A stretch of DNA of 5,411 nucleotides from an uncultured euryarchaeote (GTDB lineage: Archaea > Thermoplasmatota > Poseidoniia > Poseidoniales > Poseidoniaceae): NCBI GenBank assembly GCA_937897365.1, contig CALCOP010000096.1, positions 1 through 5,411 of the forward strand. Direction: 5' to 3'. Below the pieces are notes generated by a model. That model searched no databases. It was not told the DNA's origin and worked only from the letters and a program-made list of their open reading frames with translations. Shown piece after piece: positions 1 through 5,411 of the stretch. The number at the start of each line of letters is the position of its first letter. Position 1 is the first letter of the stretch. Made by a program: the position numbers and the translations under genes.

Positions 1-1
1 A

Positions 2-631
2 CCGGAGAAGGAGGCACCTACCAGTCCAGCAGCAGAAGTGGTTGATTCACCGTTTAACGATTCTACGCAAGTGCTTAGTCAAAGTGTACCCGCCAGCAAT
101 ATCGGCACAGAAAGTGCACCGATTCAATCCTCATACGACCTTACACAAGCCGCCATACAGGCCCAAGAACTCGCATCAGCGTCGATTGAAACTGATGTGG
201 ATTCGAGTTCTGTTTCAAACCAAGATGTTGCCTGGTACAACCAAGGTGTAGGATTGATTGAGGATGGAAAGTTTAGAGAAGCTTTGTCTTGTTTTGATCG
301 AGCTCTTCCCTCCTTTGCAGGCGATGATGAGATGTTAATTCGTATACTCAATGGTCGTGGCAATGCCTACTACTACCTCGAGGACTATCCAAAATGTGTC
401 GAATCGTATCATCAGGCTATGCTCATCCGTCCTGCTGAAGTAAGAGGGAACACGTTGTACAACATGGGAAGTGCATATGCTGAAATGGAGCGATATCCAG
501 ATGCCATGAAGTGTTTTGAACAGGCAATTCCGAGAGGACTTGATCCGGAAGAAGTGAAACGTGCGAAAGAACAAATTCGACGATGCGGCATACTCCTAAA
601 GGAAATTGAACGTAAAAATAAGCGCCGATAA
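2..631 (+). CDS. TPR-repeat protein, C-terminal part (5'-truncated by the window)
   Basis: The reading frame is open from the first complete codon (position 2) to TAA at 629-631, giving 209 visible residues. A GTG at 38 could serve as a start, but nothing like an SD precedes it and the frame is open before it, so the real start probably lies upstream. Counting from that GTG, the first 60 or so residues are rich in Ser, Ala, Gln and Thr, a disordered linker. They are followed by about three tetratricopeptide repeats, at residues 64-97, 100-133 and 138-171, with typical signatures such as YNQGVGLIEDGKFREAL, GNAYYYLEDYPKCVESY and YNMGSAYAEMERYPDAM. The tail is strongly basic (ERKNKRR). TPRs form helical scaffolds for protein-protein contacts; partner and function cannot be read here. 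Any N-terminal domain (membrane anchor, signalling module) would be outside the window. The carrier gene follows about 60 bases later, so co-transcription is possible but unproven. Confidence 0.85.
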   Translation, partial: PEKEAPTSPAAEVVDSPFNDSTQVLSQSVPASNIGTESAPIQSSYDLTQAAIQAQELASASIETDVDSSSVSNQDVAWYNQGVGLIEDGKFREALSCFDRALPSFAGDDEMLIRILNGRGNAYYYLEDYPKCVESYHQAMLIRPAEVRGNTLYNMGSAYAEMERYPDAMKCFEQAIPRGLDPEEVKRAKEQIRRCGILLKEIERKNKRR

Positions 632-691
632 CCTCGTAATCTTACCGCATCGAGAGAACAGGTTCATAGAGAAGTGCTCCGTGCCCTAAAC

Positions 692-1072
692 ATGGACTGC
701 GGAACATGTGAGACCTCTGGACCTGTGCAAATGATGACTCCTGAAGTCGTTCATGTCAATTTAACAATCTCTGAAAAAGCGCAAGAAATGCTTGGTGATG
801 CATTTGGAGATGACCGCTCAATGGCACTCCTTGTAGGTGTATTATCGGGTGGCTGCTCGGGATACATGTATGATTTGCAAATCGTCGAAGAAACCGACCA
901 AATTTGTCAAGAAATTAACATCGATGGATTTAGAGTTCTGGTTCCTAAGGCATCGAGTCACCTGCTTGACGGTATTGAAATTGATTATGTCGACCGATTG
1001 ATGGGGGGCGGATTTAAGATTAATAATCCAAATGCGGAATCCTCATGCGGATGCGGCGAATCCTTTGCTTGA
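692..1072 (+). CDS. HesB/IscA-family A-type iron-sulfur carrier
   Basis: A-type carriers bind an Fe-S cluster and pass it to apo-proteins in the cytosol. Numbered from ATG 692 (126 residues), the three family cysteines are Cys55 in SGGCSGYMYDL and Cys119 and Cys121 in the C-terminal SSCGCGESF signature. The 64-residue spacing between the first two equals that of E. coli IscA (Cys35 to Cys99). The core IscA-like domain covers about residues 22-126. The start is uncertain. ATG 692 has no clear SD; GTG 674 would add six residues (MLRALN); the paired ATGs at 731 and 734 would give the usual family length of about 110 residues. With the 692 start the protein carries an extra N-terminus containing a CxxC (MDCGTCETSG). 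The gene ends 9 bases before the YgfZ-like gene, so the two are almost certainly one transcript. Which member (IscA, SufA, ErpA) cannot be decided, so no symbol is given. Confidence 0.9.
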   Translation: MDCGTCETSGPVQMMTPEVVHVNLTISEKAQEMLGDAFGDDRSMALLVGVLSGGCSGYMYDLQIVEETDQICQEINIDGFRVLVPKASSHLLDGIEIDYVDRLMGGGFKINNPNAESSCGCGESFA

Positions 1073-1081
1073 GGTAAGCCC

Positions 1082-1783
1082 ATGCCTAAAGTGGCCTACA
1101 TGGATGCTGCGCTCACAGTCTGGCAAGGTAAGGACGCTTTACAATTCATTGATGGACTCTCAACAAACAAAATTGTGGACATGGTCAAAGGTGAATTACG
1201 TCGAACCGTGTTTACTTCGTCGAAAGCCAAAATAATCGATCTTGCCACTGTATTCCACATGGGTGAATTTTTAGCAGTTGTCACTCACAAGTCGAAGCTC
1301 GAGGCCTTGCTGAAGCACATTACACCGCGTATACTGAACCAAGATGTTTCGATTGTGGATGTCACAACACGGAATACTTTTGGCATTGAATATGCATGTT
1401 CAAATACCAATGTCGGGCAATACCTCTCCAATCATGGTGAAACCATAGGATATGTTGATGAACATTATTCGATTATTGTAGCATCACTTGATACTGAAAG
1501 CACATTCACAGATGATTTAGAAGCATTTCATGAATGGCGAATTGAAAATCAAATTCCTTGGAATGGATATGAAATATCTGATAAATATCACCCATTATCC
1601 GTAGGCTTAAGTCATCTTGTGCATCCTAAAAAAGGATGCTACATTGGCCAAGAAGTGCTCGTTAGAATGGTATCCCGAGGGCGGCAAGGAAAGAAACTCG
1701 TCACTGTCGAAAACGGTAGTGTCGCCGAGAAGTCAGTGACTACACCAGGTAAACGGCAATCTCTTGCCATCATTCGTGAATGA
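1082..1783 (+). CDS. YgfZ/GcvT-like folate-binding protein, shortened C-terminus
   Basis: YgfZ-family proteins resemble the GcvT T-protein, bind tetrahydrofolate and support maturation or repair of certain Fe-S enzymes. The protein has 233 residues. Residues 24-30 (DGLSTNK) and 45-58 (TSSKAKIIDLATVF) match the N-terminal family pattern. EWRIENQIPWNGYE (151-164) leads into the diagnostic KGCYIGQE motif at 184-191, with the conserved Cys186. After that motif only about 42 residues remain, ending in TPGKRQSLAIIRE, which still resembles the closing strands of the family. Most relatives are roughly 280-330 residues, so the C-terminal barrel is abbreviated. The stop is one base from the stop of the convergent mdh, which leaves no room for more. 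Start ATG 1082 has a good SD, GAGGT at 1071-1075, six bases upstream and overlapping the stop of the carrier gene. Pairing with an A-type carrier supports the Fe-S role. A true GcvT is unlikely because it is longer and lacks this Cys motif. Confidence 0.88.
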   Translation: MPKVAYMDAALTVWQGKDALQFIDGLSTNKIVDMVKGELRRTVFTSSKAKIIDLATVFHMGEFLAVVTHKSKLEALLKHITPRILNQDVSIVDVTTRNTFGIEYACSNTNVGQYLSNHGETIGYVDEHYSIIVASLDTESTFTDDLEAFHEWRIENQIPWNGYEISDKYHPLSVGLSHLVHPKKGCYIGQEVLVRMVSRGRQGKKLVTVENGSVAEKSVTTPGKRQSLAIIRE

Positions 1784-1784
1784 C

Positions 1785-2723
1785 TCAATAACCGAGTAAT
1801 TCTTTCAATTGCGATTTGTAGAAATTTCCAGAGCCTTGAAGAGATTCAAGTTCATTTGTTGTCAATTCAAGTTCGAGAATCCTTTCAATTCCAGATGCAC
1901 CAAGTATAACTGGTACACCGATGTAAACGTCATCCAGACCATACTGACCGGTTAAATGAGCAGAGGCTGGTATCAAGCGCTTGCGATCGTTCAAAATAGC
2001 TTCAGCCATTATGGCTGCTGCGGAGCCCGGAGCGTAGAATGCTGAACCACGTTCAAGGAGTTTGACGATTTCTCCACCACCAGAAGCAGTACGCTTGCAT
2101 ATTGCATCGATTGTTTCTTCATCGAGAAGGTGGGTTATTGCAATACCACCTACGGTTGTAAATCGCGGTAATGGAACCATTGTGTCACCATGACCACCCA
2201 AGACCATGGCTTGCACATCTTCCTCAGAACATCCGACAGCTTGGGCAACAAAGTGTGTCATTCGCGCACTGTCGAGAACACCCGCTTGACCACATACACG
2301 ATGAGCAGGGAATCCCGTTACTTTTTGCATGTGGTATGTCATGAGGTCAAGTGGATTGGTAACCATAACAATAGTTGAATCTGGGGCATGTTCACGAATG
2401 CCCTCCCCTACTTGCTTGACAATGCCAGCGTTCTTTGCGATTAAGTCCTCGCGCGTCATCCCGGGTTGGCGTGGGAATCCAGATGTGACGACGACCACAC
2501 TTGCACCTGCGATATCGTTGTAGTCAGATGTTCCTGTAATTGTACCGTCATAATTCAAAACTTGGCCGTTCTGGGACATGTCAAGTGCCTTACCCTTTGC
2601 AAACCCCTCATAAATATCCAAAAGGACAATATCGGCAATTTTCATTTGGGCAAGTACGAATGCGCATGTTGCACCTACATTTCCTGCTCCGATAACGGCT
2701 ATTTTTCTACGATGGTTGGACAT
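1785..2723 (-). CDS. mdh: Malate dehydrogenase, LDH-like type (NAD-dependent)
   Basis: It catalyses malate + NAD+ to oxaloacetate + NADH in the TCA cycle, in the cytosol, as a dimer or tetramer. The 312-residue length is typical of LDH-like MDHs. The N-terminal Rossmann fold shows IGAGNVGA (11-18) with Asp36 ending the second strand, favouring NAD over NADP. Substrate and catalytic residues are present: Arg85 in GFPRQPGMTR (Arg marks malate; lactate dehydrogenases carry Gln there), Arg91, Asn123 (VTNP), Asp151 and Arg154 (GVLDSARM), and His178 in GGHGD. The start at 2723 is chosen because GAGGAA (minus strand, 2730-2735) lies six bases upstream and the protein then begins MSNHRRKIAVIG, as the family does. 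An in-frame ATG at 2774 would add 17 residues before the fold and has no SD. The gene converges on the YgfZ-like gene with one base between stops and diverges from pntA. Confidence 0.95.
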   Translation of the reverse strand: MSNHRRKIAVIGAGNVGATCAFVLAQMKIADIVLLDIYEGFAKGKALDMSQNGQVLNYDGTITGTSDYNDIAGASVVVVTSGFPRQPGMTREDLIAKNAGIVKQVGEGIREHAPDSTIVMVTNPLDLMTYHMQKVTGFPAHRVCGQAGVLDSARMTHFVAQAVGCSEEDVQAMVLGGHGDTMVPLPRFTTVGGIAITHLLDEETIDAICKRTASGGGEIVKLLERGSAFYAPGSAAAIMAEAILNDRKRLIPASAHLTGQYGLDDVYIGVPVILGASGIERILELELTTNELESLQGSGNFYKSQLKELLGY

Positions 2724-2760
2724 AAGAATTTCCTCAGTAATTTTTGCCAGCACTCGGCCA

Positions 2761-2850
2761 TCAATAAGCAACATGGTTGATTTTGTTCGAACGAAAATTG
2801 AAAAAATGAATATTTTGACATTCGAGGATGACAGTATCGAAGGGTTTCAT
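2761..2850 (-). CDS. Putative 29-codon leader peptide or small protein upstream of mdh
   Basis: On the minus strand an ATG at 2850-2848 opens a 29-codon frame that begins MKPFDTVILE, has an aromatic FFNF stretch in the middle, ends NKINHVAY and stops at TGA (2763-2761), 37 bases before the mdh start. The evidence for translation is the SD: TAAGGAGGT at 2865-2857, nine bases complementary to the bacterial 16S tail, with a six-base spacer, the same spacer as several other genes here. The frame differs from that of mdh, so this is not an extension of mdh. I do not recognise the peptide. There is no signal sequence, membrane helix or run of one amino acid that would suggest classical attenuation. 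If real, it is either a leader controlling mdh by coupled or re-initiated translation, or a tiny independent protein. Conservation cannot be judged from one sequence. Confidence 0.4.
   Translation of the reverse strand: MKPFDTVILECQNIHFFNFRSNKINHVAY
2781..2797. repeat. Quasi-palindrome with GTTCGAAC core, possible operator
   Basis: The sequence reads TTTT-GTTCGAAC-G-AAAA. The eight-base core at 2785-2792 is a perfect palindrome, flanked by T4 and A4 arms that are offset by one base. Its location in the AT-rich centre of the divergent region is where a shared regulator could bind. Only one copy is visible and the match to any known operator is unknown, so this is speculative. Confidence 0.2.
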
Positions 2851-2856
2851 CTAAGA

Positions 2857-2865
2857 ACCTCCTTA
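2857..2865 (-). promoter_or_regulatory. Nine-base Shine-Dalgarno of the small frame upstream of mdh
   Basis: The plus strand reads ACCTCCTTA, so the minus strand reads TAAGGAGGT, an uninterrupted complement of the bacterial 16S 3' tail. It sits six bases before the ATG at 2850. This is the strongest ribosome-binding sequence in the window, which is odd for a site with no annotated-size gene behind it. Confidence 0.5.
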
Positions 2866-2920
2866 CAGTGCCCACAACATCCCCAGTCTATTTTCGACCA
2901 AGGGGTATCGAGGAAGTTGT

Positions 2921-4084
2921 ATGAAACTTGGCGTACCAATGGAACCTGATGGCGAAACACGAGTGGCAATTGCCCCTTCAAGTTTGAAGAAATTGTTGAA
3001 GGCGGGATTTGAAGTTCTTATCGAAAAAGATGCAGGTAAGGCGTCGAATTATCTCGATTCTGTATATGAATCAGCAGGGGCAAAAATCGTTTCTCGCAAG
3101 GAAGTTTTTGAATGTGACACAATAATCTCCATCCGATTTCCCGGCATTGATGGGGTCGCAAAGGGAACACGAATTGCTTGCGTAGCAGATCCGTTTCGAA
3201 ATCCAGAACATGTGAAGTCGTGTATTGATGCAGGAATCACCCTGCTTTCTATGGACATGATCCCACGACGACTTTCACGTGCACAATCCATGGATGTCAA
3301 TTCAAGCCAAGACAACCTTGCCGGATACAAAGCTGTCCTGCTTGGTGCTGCCCATGTTCCAAAAGGAATCCCTATGATGACGACTTCCGCTGGAACAGTT
3401 CGTCCTGCAAAGGTCGTCATAATGGGGAGCGGTGTTGCTGGTCTTCAAGCGATTGCTACTGCAAAACGCCTCGGAGCGGTCGTCTATGCATCAGATGTTC
3501 GAAAGTCTGCAGCAGAACAAATAGAATCTGTCGGTGGTCGTTTCATTGAAGTCGATGGAATGGACGACTTTGAAGATGAAGCGGGTTATGCTAAACCATT
3601 GACTCCAGAATTTATTCAAAAAGTCAATGATACCGTGTGTGGTGTTGCCTCGGATGCAGATATTATCGTTACAACTGCTCGAATATTTGGCCGACCAGCA
3701 CCAATCACTGTTCCTTCAAGCGCAGTTAAGAATTTCAAATCTGGAGCCGTAGTTGTAGATATGAATGCGGATGTTGGTGGTAATTGCGAAGATACGAAAG
3801 CAGGTGAAGTCGTTACAACTGAGAACGGAGTTATTATTGTAGGAACTTCCAATCTACCCGGAACCCTTGCGACAACCGCCAGTATGTTGTATTCAAATAA
3901 CCTCACTACATTCATCATATCACTTGTGAAAGACGGTGAAATTGTCATCGGTGATGATGATGATATCCTCGTTGGAGCTCCGGAGGGTTCTGATTTCTAT
4001 GTCAACGGTATGGGGGGCGTTCTCCTCTGCCATGATGGTGCGTTGCACCCTAAACAAACACGCCTTGGGGGTGTGCTCGAATGA
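2921..4084 (+). CDS. pntA: NAD(P) transhydrogenase subunit alpha part 1 (NAD(H)-binding domain I)
   Basis: This is the soluble NAD(H)-binding domain I of proton-translocating transhydrogenase. It exchanges hydride with NADP(H) bound on PntB, at the cytoplasmic face of the membrane. The 387 residues match the separate alpha-1 subunit of three-piece enzymes such as that of Rhodospirillum rubrum. The family N-terminus is clear (MKLGVPMEPDGETRVAIAPS). Residues 111-141 hold the nucleotide loop (IPRRLSRAQSMDVNSSQ, then LAGYKAVL), where Arg117, Gln122, Asp125 and Ser128 line up with the R-Q-D-S residues of the R. rubrum enzyme. The Rossmann glycines are in MGSGVAGLQA (168-177), followed by KRLGAVVYASDVR and VGGRF. 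DVGGNCEDTKAGEV (284-297) and VGTSNLP (307-313) are typical C-terminal-half motifs. One oddity is an extra residue inside PRRLSRAQ, where relatives read PRISRAQ. Start ATG 2921 has GAGGAA at 2910-2915. The gene overlaps the next by four bases (ATGA), implying translational coupling. Confidence 0.95.
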   Translation: MKLGVPMEPDGETRVAIAPSSLKKLLKAGFEVLIEKDAGKASNYLDSVYESAGAKIVSRKEVFECDTIISIRFPGIDGVAKGTRIACVADPFRNPEHVKSCIDAGITLLSMDMIPRRLSRAQSMDVNSSQDNLAGYKAVLLGAAHVPKGIPMMTTSAGTVRPAKVVIMGSGVAGLQAIATAKRLGAVVYASDVRKSAAEQIESVGGRFIEVDGMDDFEDEAGYAKPLTPEFIQKVNDTVCGVASDADIIVTTARIFGRPAPITVPSSAVKNFKSGAVVVDMNADVGGNCEDTKAGEVVTTENGVIIVGTSNLPGTLATTASMLYSNNLTTFIISLVKDGEIVIGDDDDILVGAPEGSDFYVNGMGGVLLCHDGALHPKQTRLGGVLE

Positions 4085-4392
4085 CTCCTGAAATGTTAAT
4101 CGGAAATGTCACGCTGTTTATCCTTGCTATTTTCCTTGGATTTGAATTGATTACGAAAGTTCCTGCAACACTTCACACTCCACTTATGAGTGGTGCAAAT
4201 GCAATTTCTGGAATAAGTATCATTGGTGCACTTATTGGTGCAAATGTGTTGTATGAGGGAGGAGATACTGTTCTCTCGGGTATCCTCGCATTTGTTGCGG
4301 TCGTCTTGGCTATGATCAATGTGGTTGGCGGATTTGCGGTCACAAACAGAATGCTGAACATGATTGCTGGAAAGAAGAGAGGAGGTGCTTAA
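4081..4392 (+). CDS. NAD(P) transhydrogenase subunit alpha part 2 (membrane domain II, N-terminal helices)
   Basis: This small membrane subunit supplies the alpha-side helices of the proton channel (domain II), which in E. coli are fused to the end of PntA. It has 103 residues with about three transmembrane segments, near 6-24, 41-57 and 64-87. The second is preceded by the family signature VPATLHTPLMSGANAISGI at 27-45. The C-terminus is short and basic (GKKRGGA), consistent with a cytoplasmic end. The start ATG overlaps the pntA part 1 stop as ATGA, with a G-rich SD-like GGGGGTG at 4067-4073. The gene ends one base before pntB, so all three form one operon. It is often called pntA2 or pntAB; naming varies, so no symbol is assigned. 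Confidence 0.94.
   Translation: MTPEMLIGNVTLFILAIFLGFELITKVPATLHTPLMSGANAISGISIIGALIGANVLYEGGDTVLSGILAFVAVVLAMINVVGGFAVTNRMLNMIAGKKRGGA
4381..4387 (+). promoter_or_regulatory. Ribosome binding site of pntB (fixes its start)
   Basis: GGAGGTG lies six bases before ATG 4394 and inside the last codons of the alpha-2 gene. It makes 4394 the clear start of pntB and should keep translation of the two membrane subunits in step. Confidence 0.75.
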
Positions 4393-4393
4393 T

Positions 4394-5411
4394 ATGGAAG
4401 ATTGGGTATCAATTGGATATTTAATTTCAGCAGCCTTGTTTATCTTCGGTCTCAAAAAATTAGGCCATCCTCGAACCGCACCATTCGGAAACCAACTTGG
4501 TGCAACAGGTATGCTGGTTGCCGTACTGACGACCATCCTTAACATGGAATTAGCGAGTGAACCCGCATACTGGACGCTGATTATTGCGGGGCTTGTCATT
4601 GGTTCACTCATTGGTTATTGGCTCGCAGTTCGCGTAGAAATGACTGGAATGCCTGAATTGGTTGCTCTGTTTAACGGGTTTGGTGGAGCTGCATCTGCAC
4701 TGGTAGCGCTCTCAGAAATTCAAAAGTACATCGAAAACTCAAATACAATTCCTGAAGGTCTTGAATTAACCGTGACCATGGTTGCGGCCGGACTTTCAGC
4801 ATTGGTTGGTTGGATGACATTAACCGGTTCAGTACTGGCAATGTACAAACTCAAAGGCGGAATCAGCGTCTTTGGAAAGTGGATTAAAACACCTACATGG
4901 GGTCCAAGTTGGCTCAACGGTGTCAAAGTCTTACTCTTGGTGGCTGTTGGCGTATTGATTTACTACAGTATTTGTGAACCTACGAACACAGATTACATGT
5001 GGGGAATTATTGGAATTTCTTGTTTGCTGGGTATCATTCTTGTTTTACCTATCGGCGGTGCAGATATGCCGGTTGTCGTCTCCTTACTCAATTCCCTCTC
5101 TGGTATTGCTGCAGCGTTCACCGGATTCATCATCGGAAACTCGGTTCTCATTATTGCTGGTTCGCTGGTCGGAGCATCTGGACTTATCCTCACGTTCATC
5201 ATGTGCAAAGCAATGAACCGAACTCTGCTTGATGTTCTGTTCAAGTCATTTGGCGGAGGCGGGGAGAAAGAATCGCTTACTCGAACCAAAGTTGGCTCTG
5301 ATGCTGATGAAGTAGCCATGATGGTCGATGGTGCACAAAAAGTCATCATTGTTCCTGGCTATGGAATGGCGGTCTCACAATGCCAGCACCAAGTCAAGGA
5401 ATTCGCAGATT
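4394..5411 (+). CDS. pntB: NAD(P) transhydrogenase subunit beta (3'-truncated by the window)
   Basis: PntB completes the proton channel (domain II) and carries the NADP(H)-binding domain III, so with the two alpha pieces it couples proton entry to NADPH formation in the cytoplasmic membrane. The frame is open from ATG 4394 to the window edge: 339 of the usual 460-480 residues. Multiple hydrophobic helices span roughly residues 5-275. GMPELVALFNGFGG (85-98) has Asn94 where E. coli PntB has the channel His91, an alternative shared by other functional enzymes. GGADMPVVVSLLNSLSGIAAA (221-241) contains Asp224 and Asn233, matching E. coli Asp213 and Asn222. A Gly- and charge-rich linker (286-315) leads to domain III, where VIIVPGYGMAVSQCQHQVKE (317-336) is the NADP-binding GxGxxV fingerprint. 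The start is fixed by GGAGGTG six bases upstream. The rest of domain III is outside the window; nothing suggests damage. Confidence 0.96.
   Translation, partial: MEDWVSIGYLISAALFIFGLKKLGHPRTAPFGNQLGATGMLVAVLTTILNMELASEPAYWTLIIAGLVIGSLIGYWLAVRVEMTGMPELVALFNGFGGAASALVALSEIQKYIENSNTIPEGLELTVTMVAAGLSALVGWMTLTGSVLAMYKLKGGISVFGKWIKTPTWGPSWLNGVKVLLLVAVGVLIYYSICEPTNTDYMWGIIGISCLLGIILVLPIGGADMPVVVSLLNSLSGIAAAFTGFIIGNSVLIIAGSLVGASGLILTFIMCKAMNRTLLDVLFKSFGGGGEKESLTRTKVGSDADEVAMMVDGAQKVIIVPGYGMAVSQCQHQVKEFAD

Larger units (their letters stand above)
2724..2920. promoter_or_regulatory. Divergent mdh/pnt intergenic control region
   Basis: This 197-base gap lies between the starts of mdh (minus) and pntA (plus), so promoters for both must lie in it or very near it. 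It has an AT-rich core (about 2778-2820), including A and T tracts. I could not define a convincing promoter on either strand. A perfect TTGACA at 2815-2820 has no acceptable -10 box at 16-18 bases, and no clean archaeal BRE/TATA pair is visible. It also holds the putative small frame 2761-2850 and a quasi-palindrome at 2781-2797. The placement is inferred from gene orientation, not from recognised boxes. Confidence 0.55.

Noticed and set aside
1784..1850. Frameshift hiding the rest of the YgfZ C-terminal domain
   Set aside because: The sequence after the stop is the conserved C-terminus of mdh on the other strand, and the visible end of YgfZ still matches the family's closing pattern, so no lost frame is apparent.
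2723..2774. Longer mdh start at 2774
   Set aside because: It adds 17 residues before the Rossmann fold with no SD, whereas 2723 has GAGGAA at six bases and gives the family's usual N-terminus.
2781..2797. T-arm of a tRNA (GTTCGAAC)
   Set aside because: The closing stem has a G-G mismatch and there is no anticodon arm, D-arm or acceptor stem around it.
2815..2820. Perfect TTGACA as a -35 box for the pnt operon
   Set aside because: No -10-like hexamer lies 16-18 bases downstream; the nearest weak candidate (TATCGA, 2835) is only 14 bases away.
2842..2862. Hairpin GGGTT...AACCT as an mdh or pnt attenuator
   Set aside because: The stem is only four pairs plus one wobble with no T-run; the sequence is better explained by the SD it contains.
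2716..2949. 77-codon plus-strand frame filling the mdh/pnt gap
   Set aside because: It begins antisense to mdh, has no SD before ATG 2716 or the in-frame ATG 2773, overlaps the well-supported pntA start in another frame and resembles no family I know.
3049..3420. 123-codon minus-strand frame inside pntA
   Set aside because: It is a shadow of a strongly conserved coding region, with no family signature.
4096..4611. 171-codon minus-strand frame opposite the transhydrogenase membrane genes
   Set aside because: It lies fully opposite two conserved genes, is rich in Ser, Asn and Lys as expected for a shadow of hydrophobic codons, and has no recognisable domain.

Overview
This is a dense prokaryotic window with short intergenic gaps, nearly every gene start preceded by a Shine-Dalgarno (SD) sequence, and moderate GC content (a little under half by eye). 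There is no rRNA, tRNA, insertion sequence, CRISPR array or phage gene. The genes do not settle the organism. A three-piece proton-translocating transhydrogenase, an LDH-like malate dehydrogenase, an A-type iron-sulfur carrier and a YgfZ-like protein fit many aerobic bacteria, and also some euryarchaea (haloarchaea and perhaps marine planktonic groups). One near-complete SD in the centre matches the bacterial 16S tail ACCTCCTTA, which weakly favours a bacterium.

Layout. Positions 2-631 (+) hold the C-terminal part of a TPR-repeat protein whose start lies outside the window. Next on the same strand are a HesB/IscA-type A-type carrier (692-1072) and a shortened YgfZ/GcvT-like folate-binding protein (1082-1783), 9 bases apart. 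A malate dehydrogenase gene (mdh, 1785-2723) runs towards them on the minus strand, leaving one base between the two stop codons. The 197-base gap 2724-2920 separates mdh from a divergent operon on the plus strand: pntA part 1 (2921-4084), pntA part 2 (4081-4392) and pntB (4394 to the window end, 3'-truncated).

How the genes work together. IscA-type carriers and YgfZ both act in iron-sulfur cluster maturation or repair, so that pair is a coherent small operon. Malate dehydrogenase makes or uses NADH, and transhydrogenase uses the proton-motive force to convert NADH plus NADP+ into NAD+ plus NADPH. The divergent mdh/pnt pair therefore reads as a redox-cofactor locus around one shared control region.

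I see no clearly new multi-gene system. The observation most worth checking is a 29-codon reading frame on the minus strand (2761-2850) inside the mdh/pnt gap. It has a nine-base SD (TAAGGAGGT) at ideal spacing, better than that of any other gene here, and could be a leader peptide for mdh or a tiny free-standing protein. Smaller oddities are the abbreviated C-terminal domain of YgfZ, a possible CxxC N-terminal extension on the carrier, and a one-residue insertion in the NAD-binding loop of PntA.
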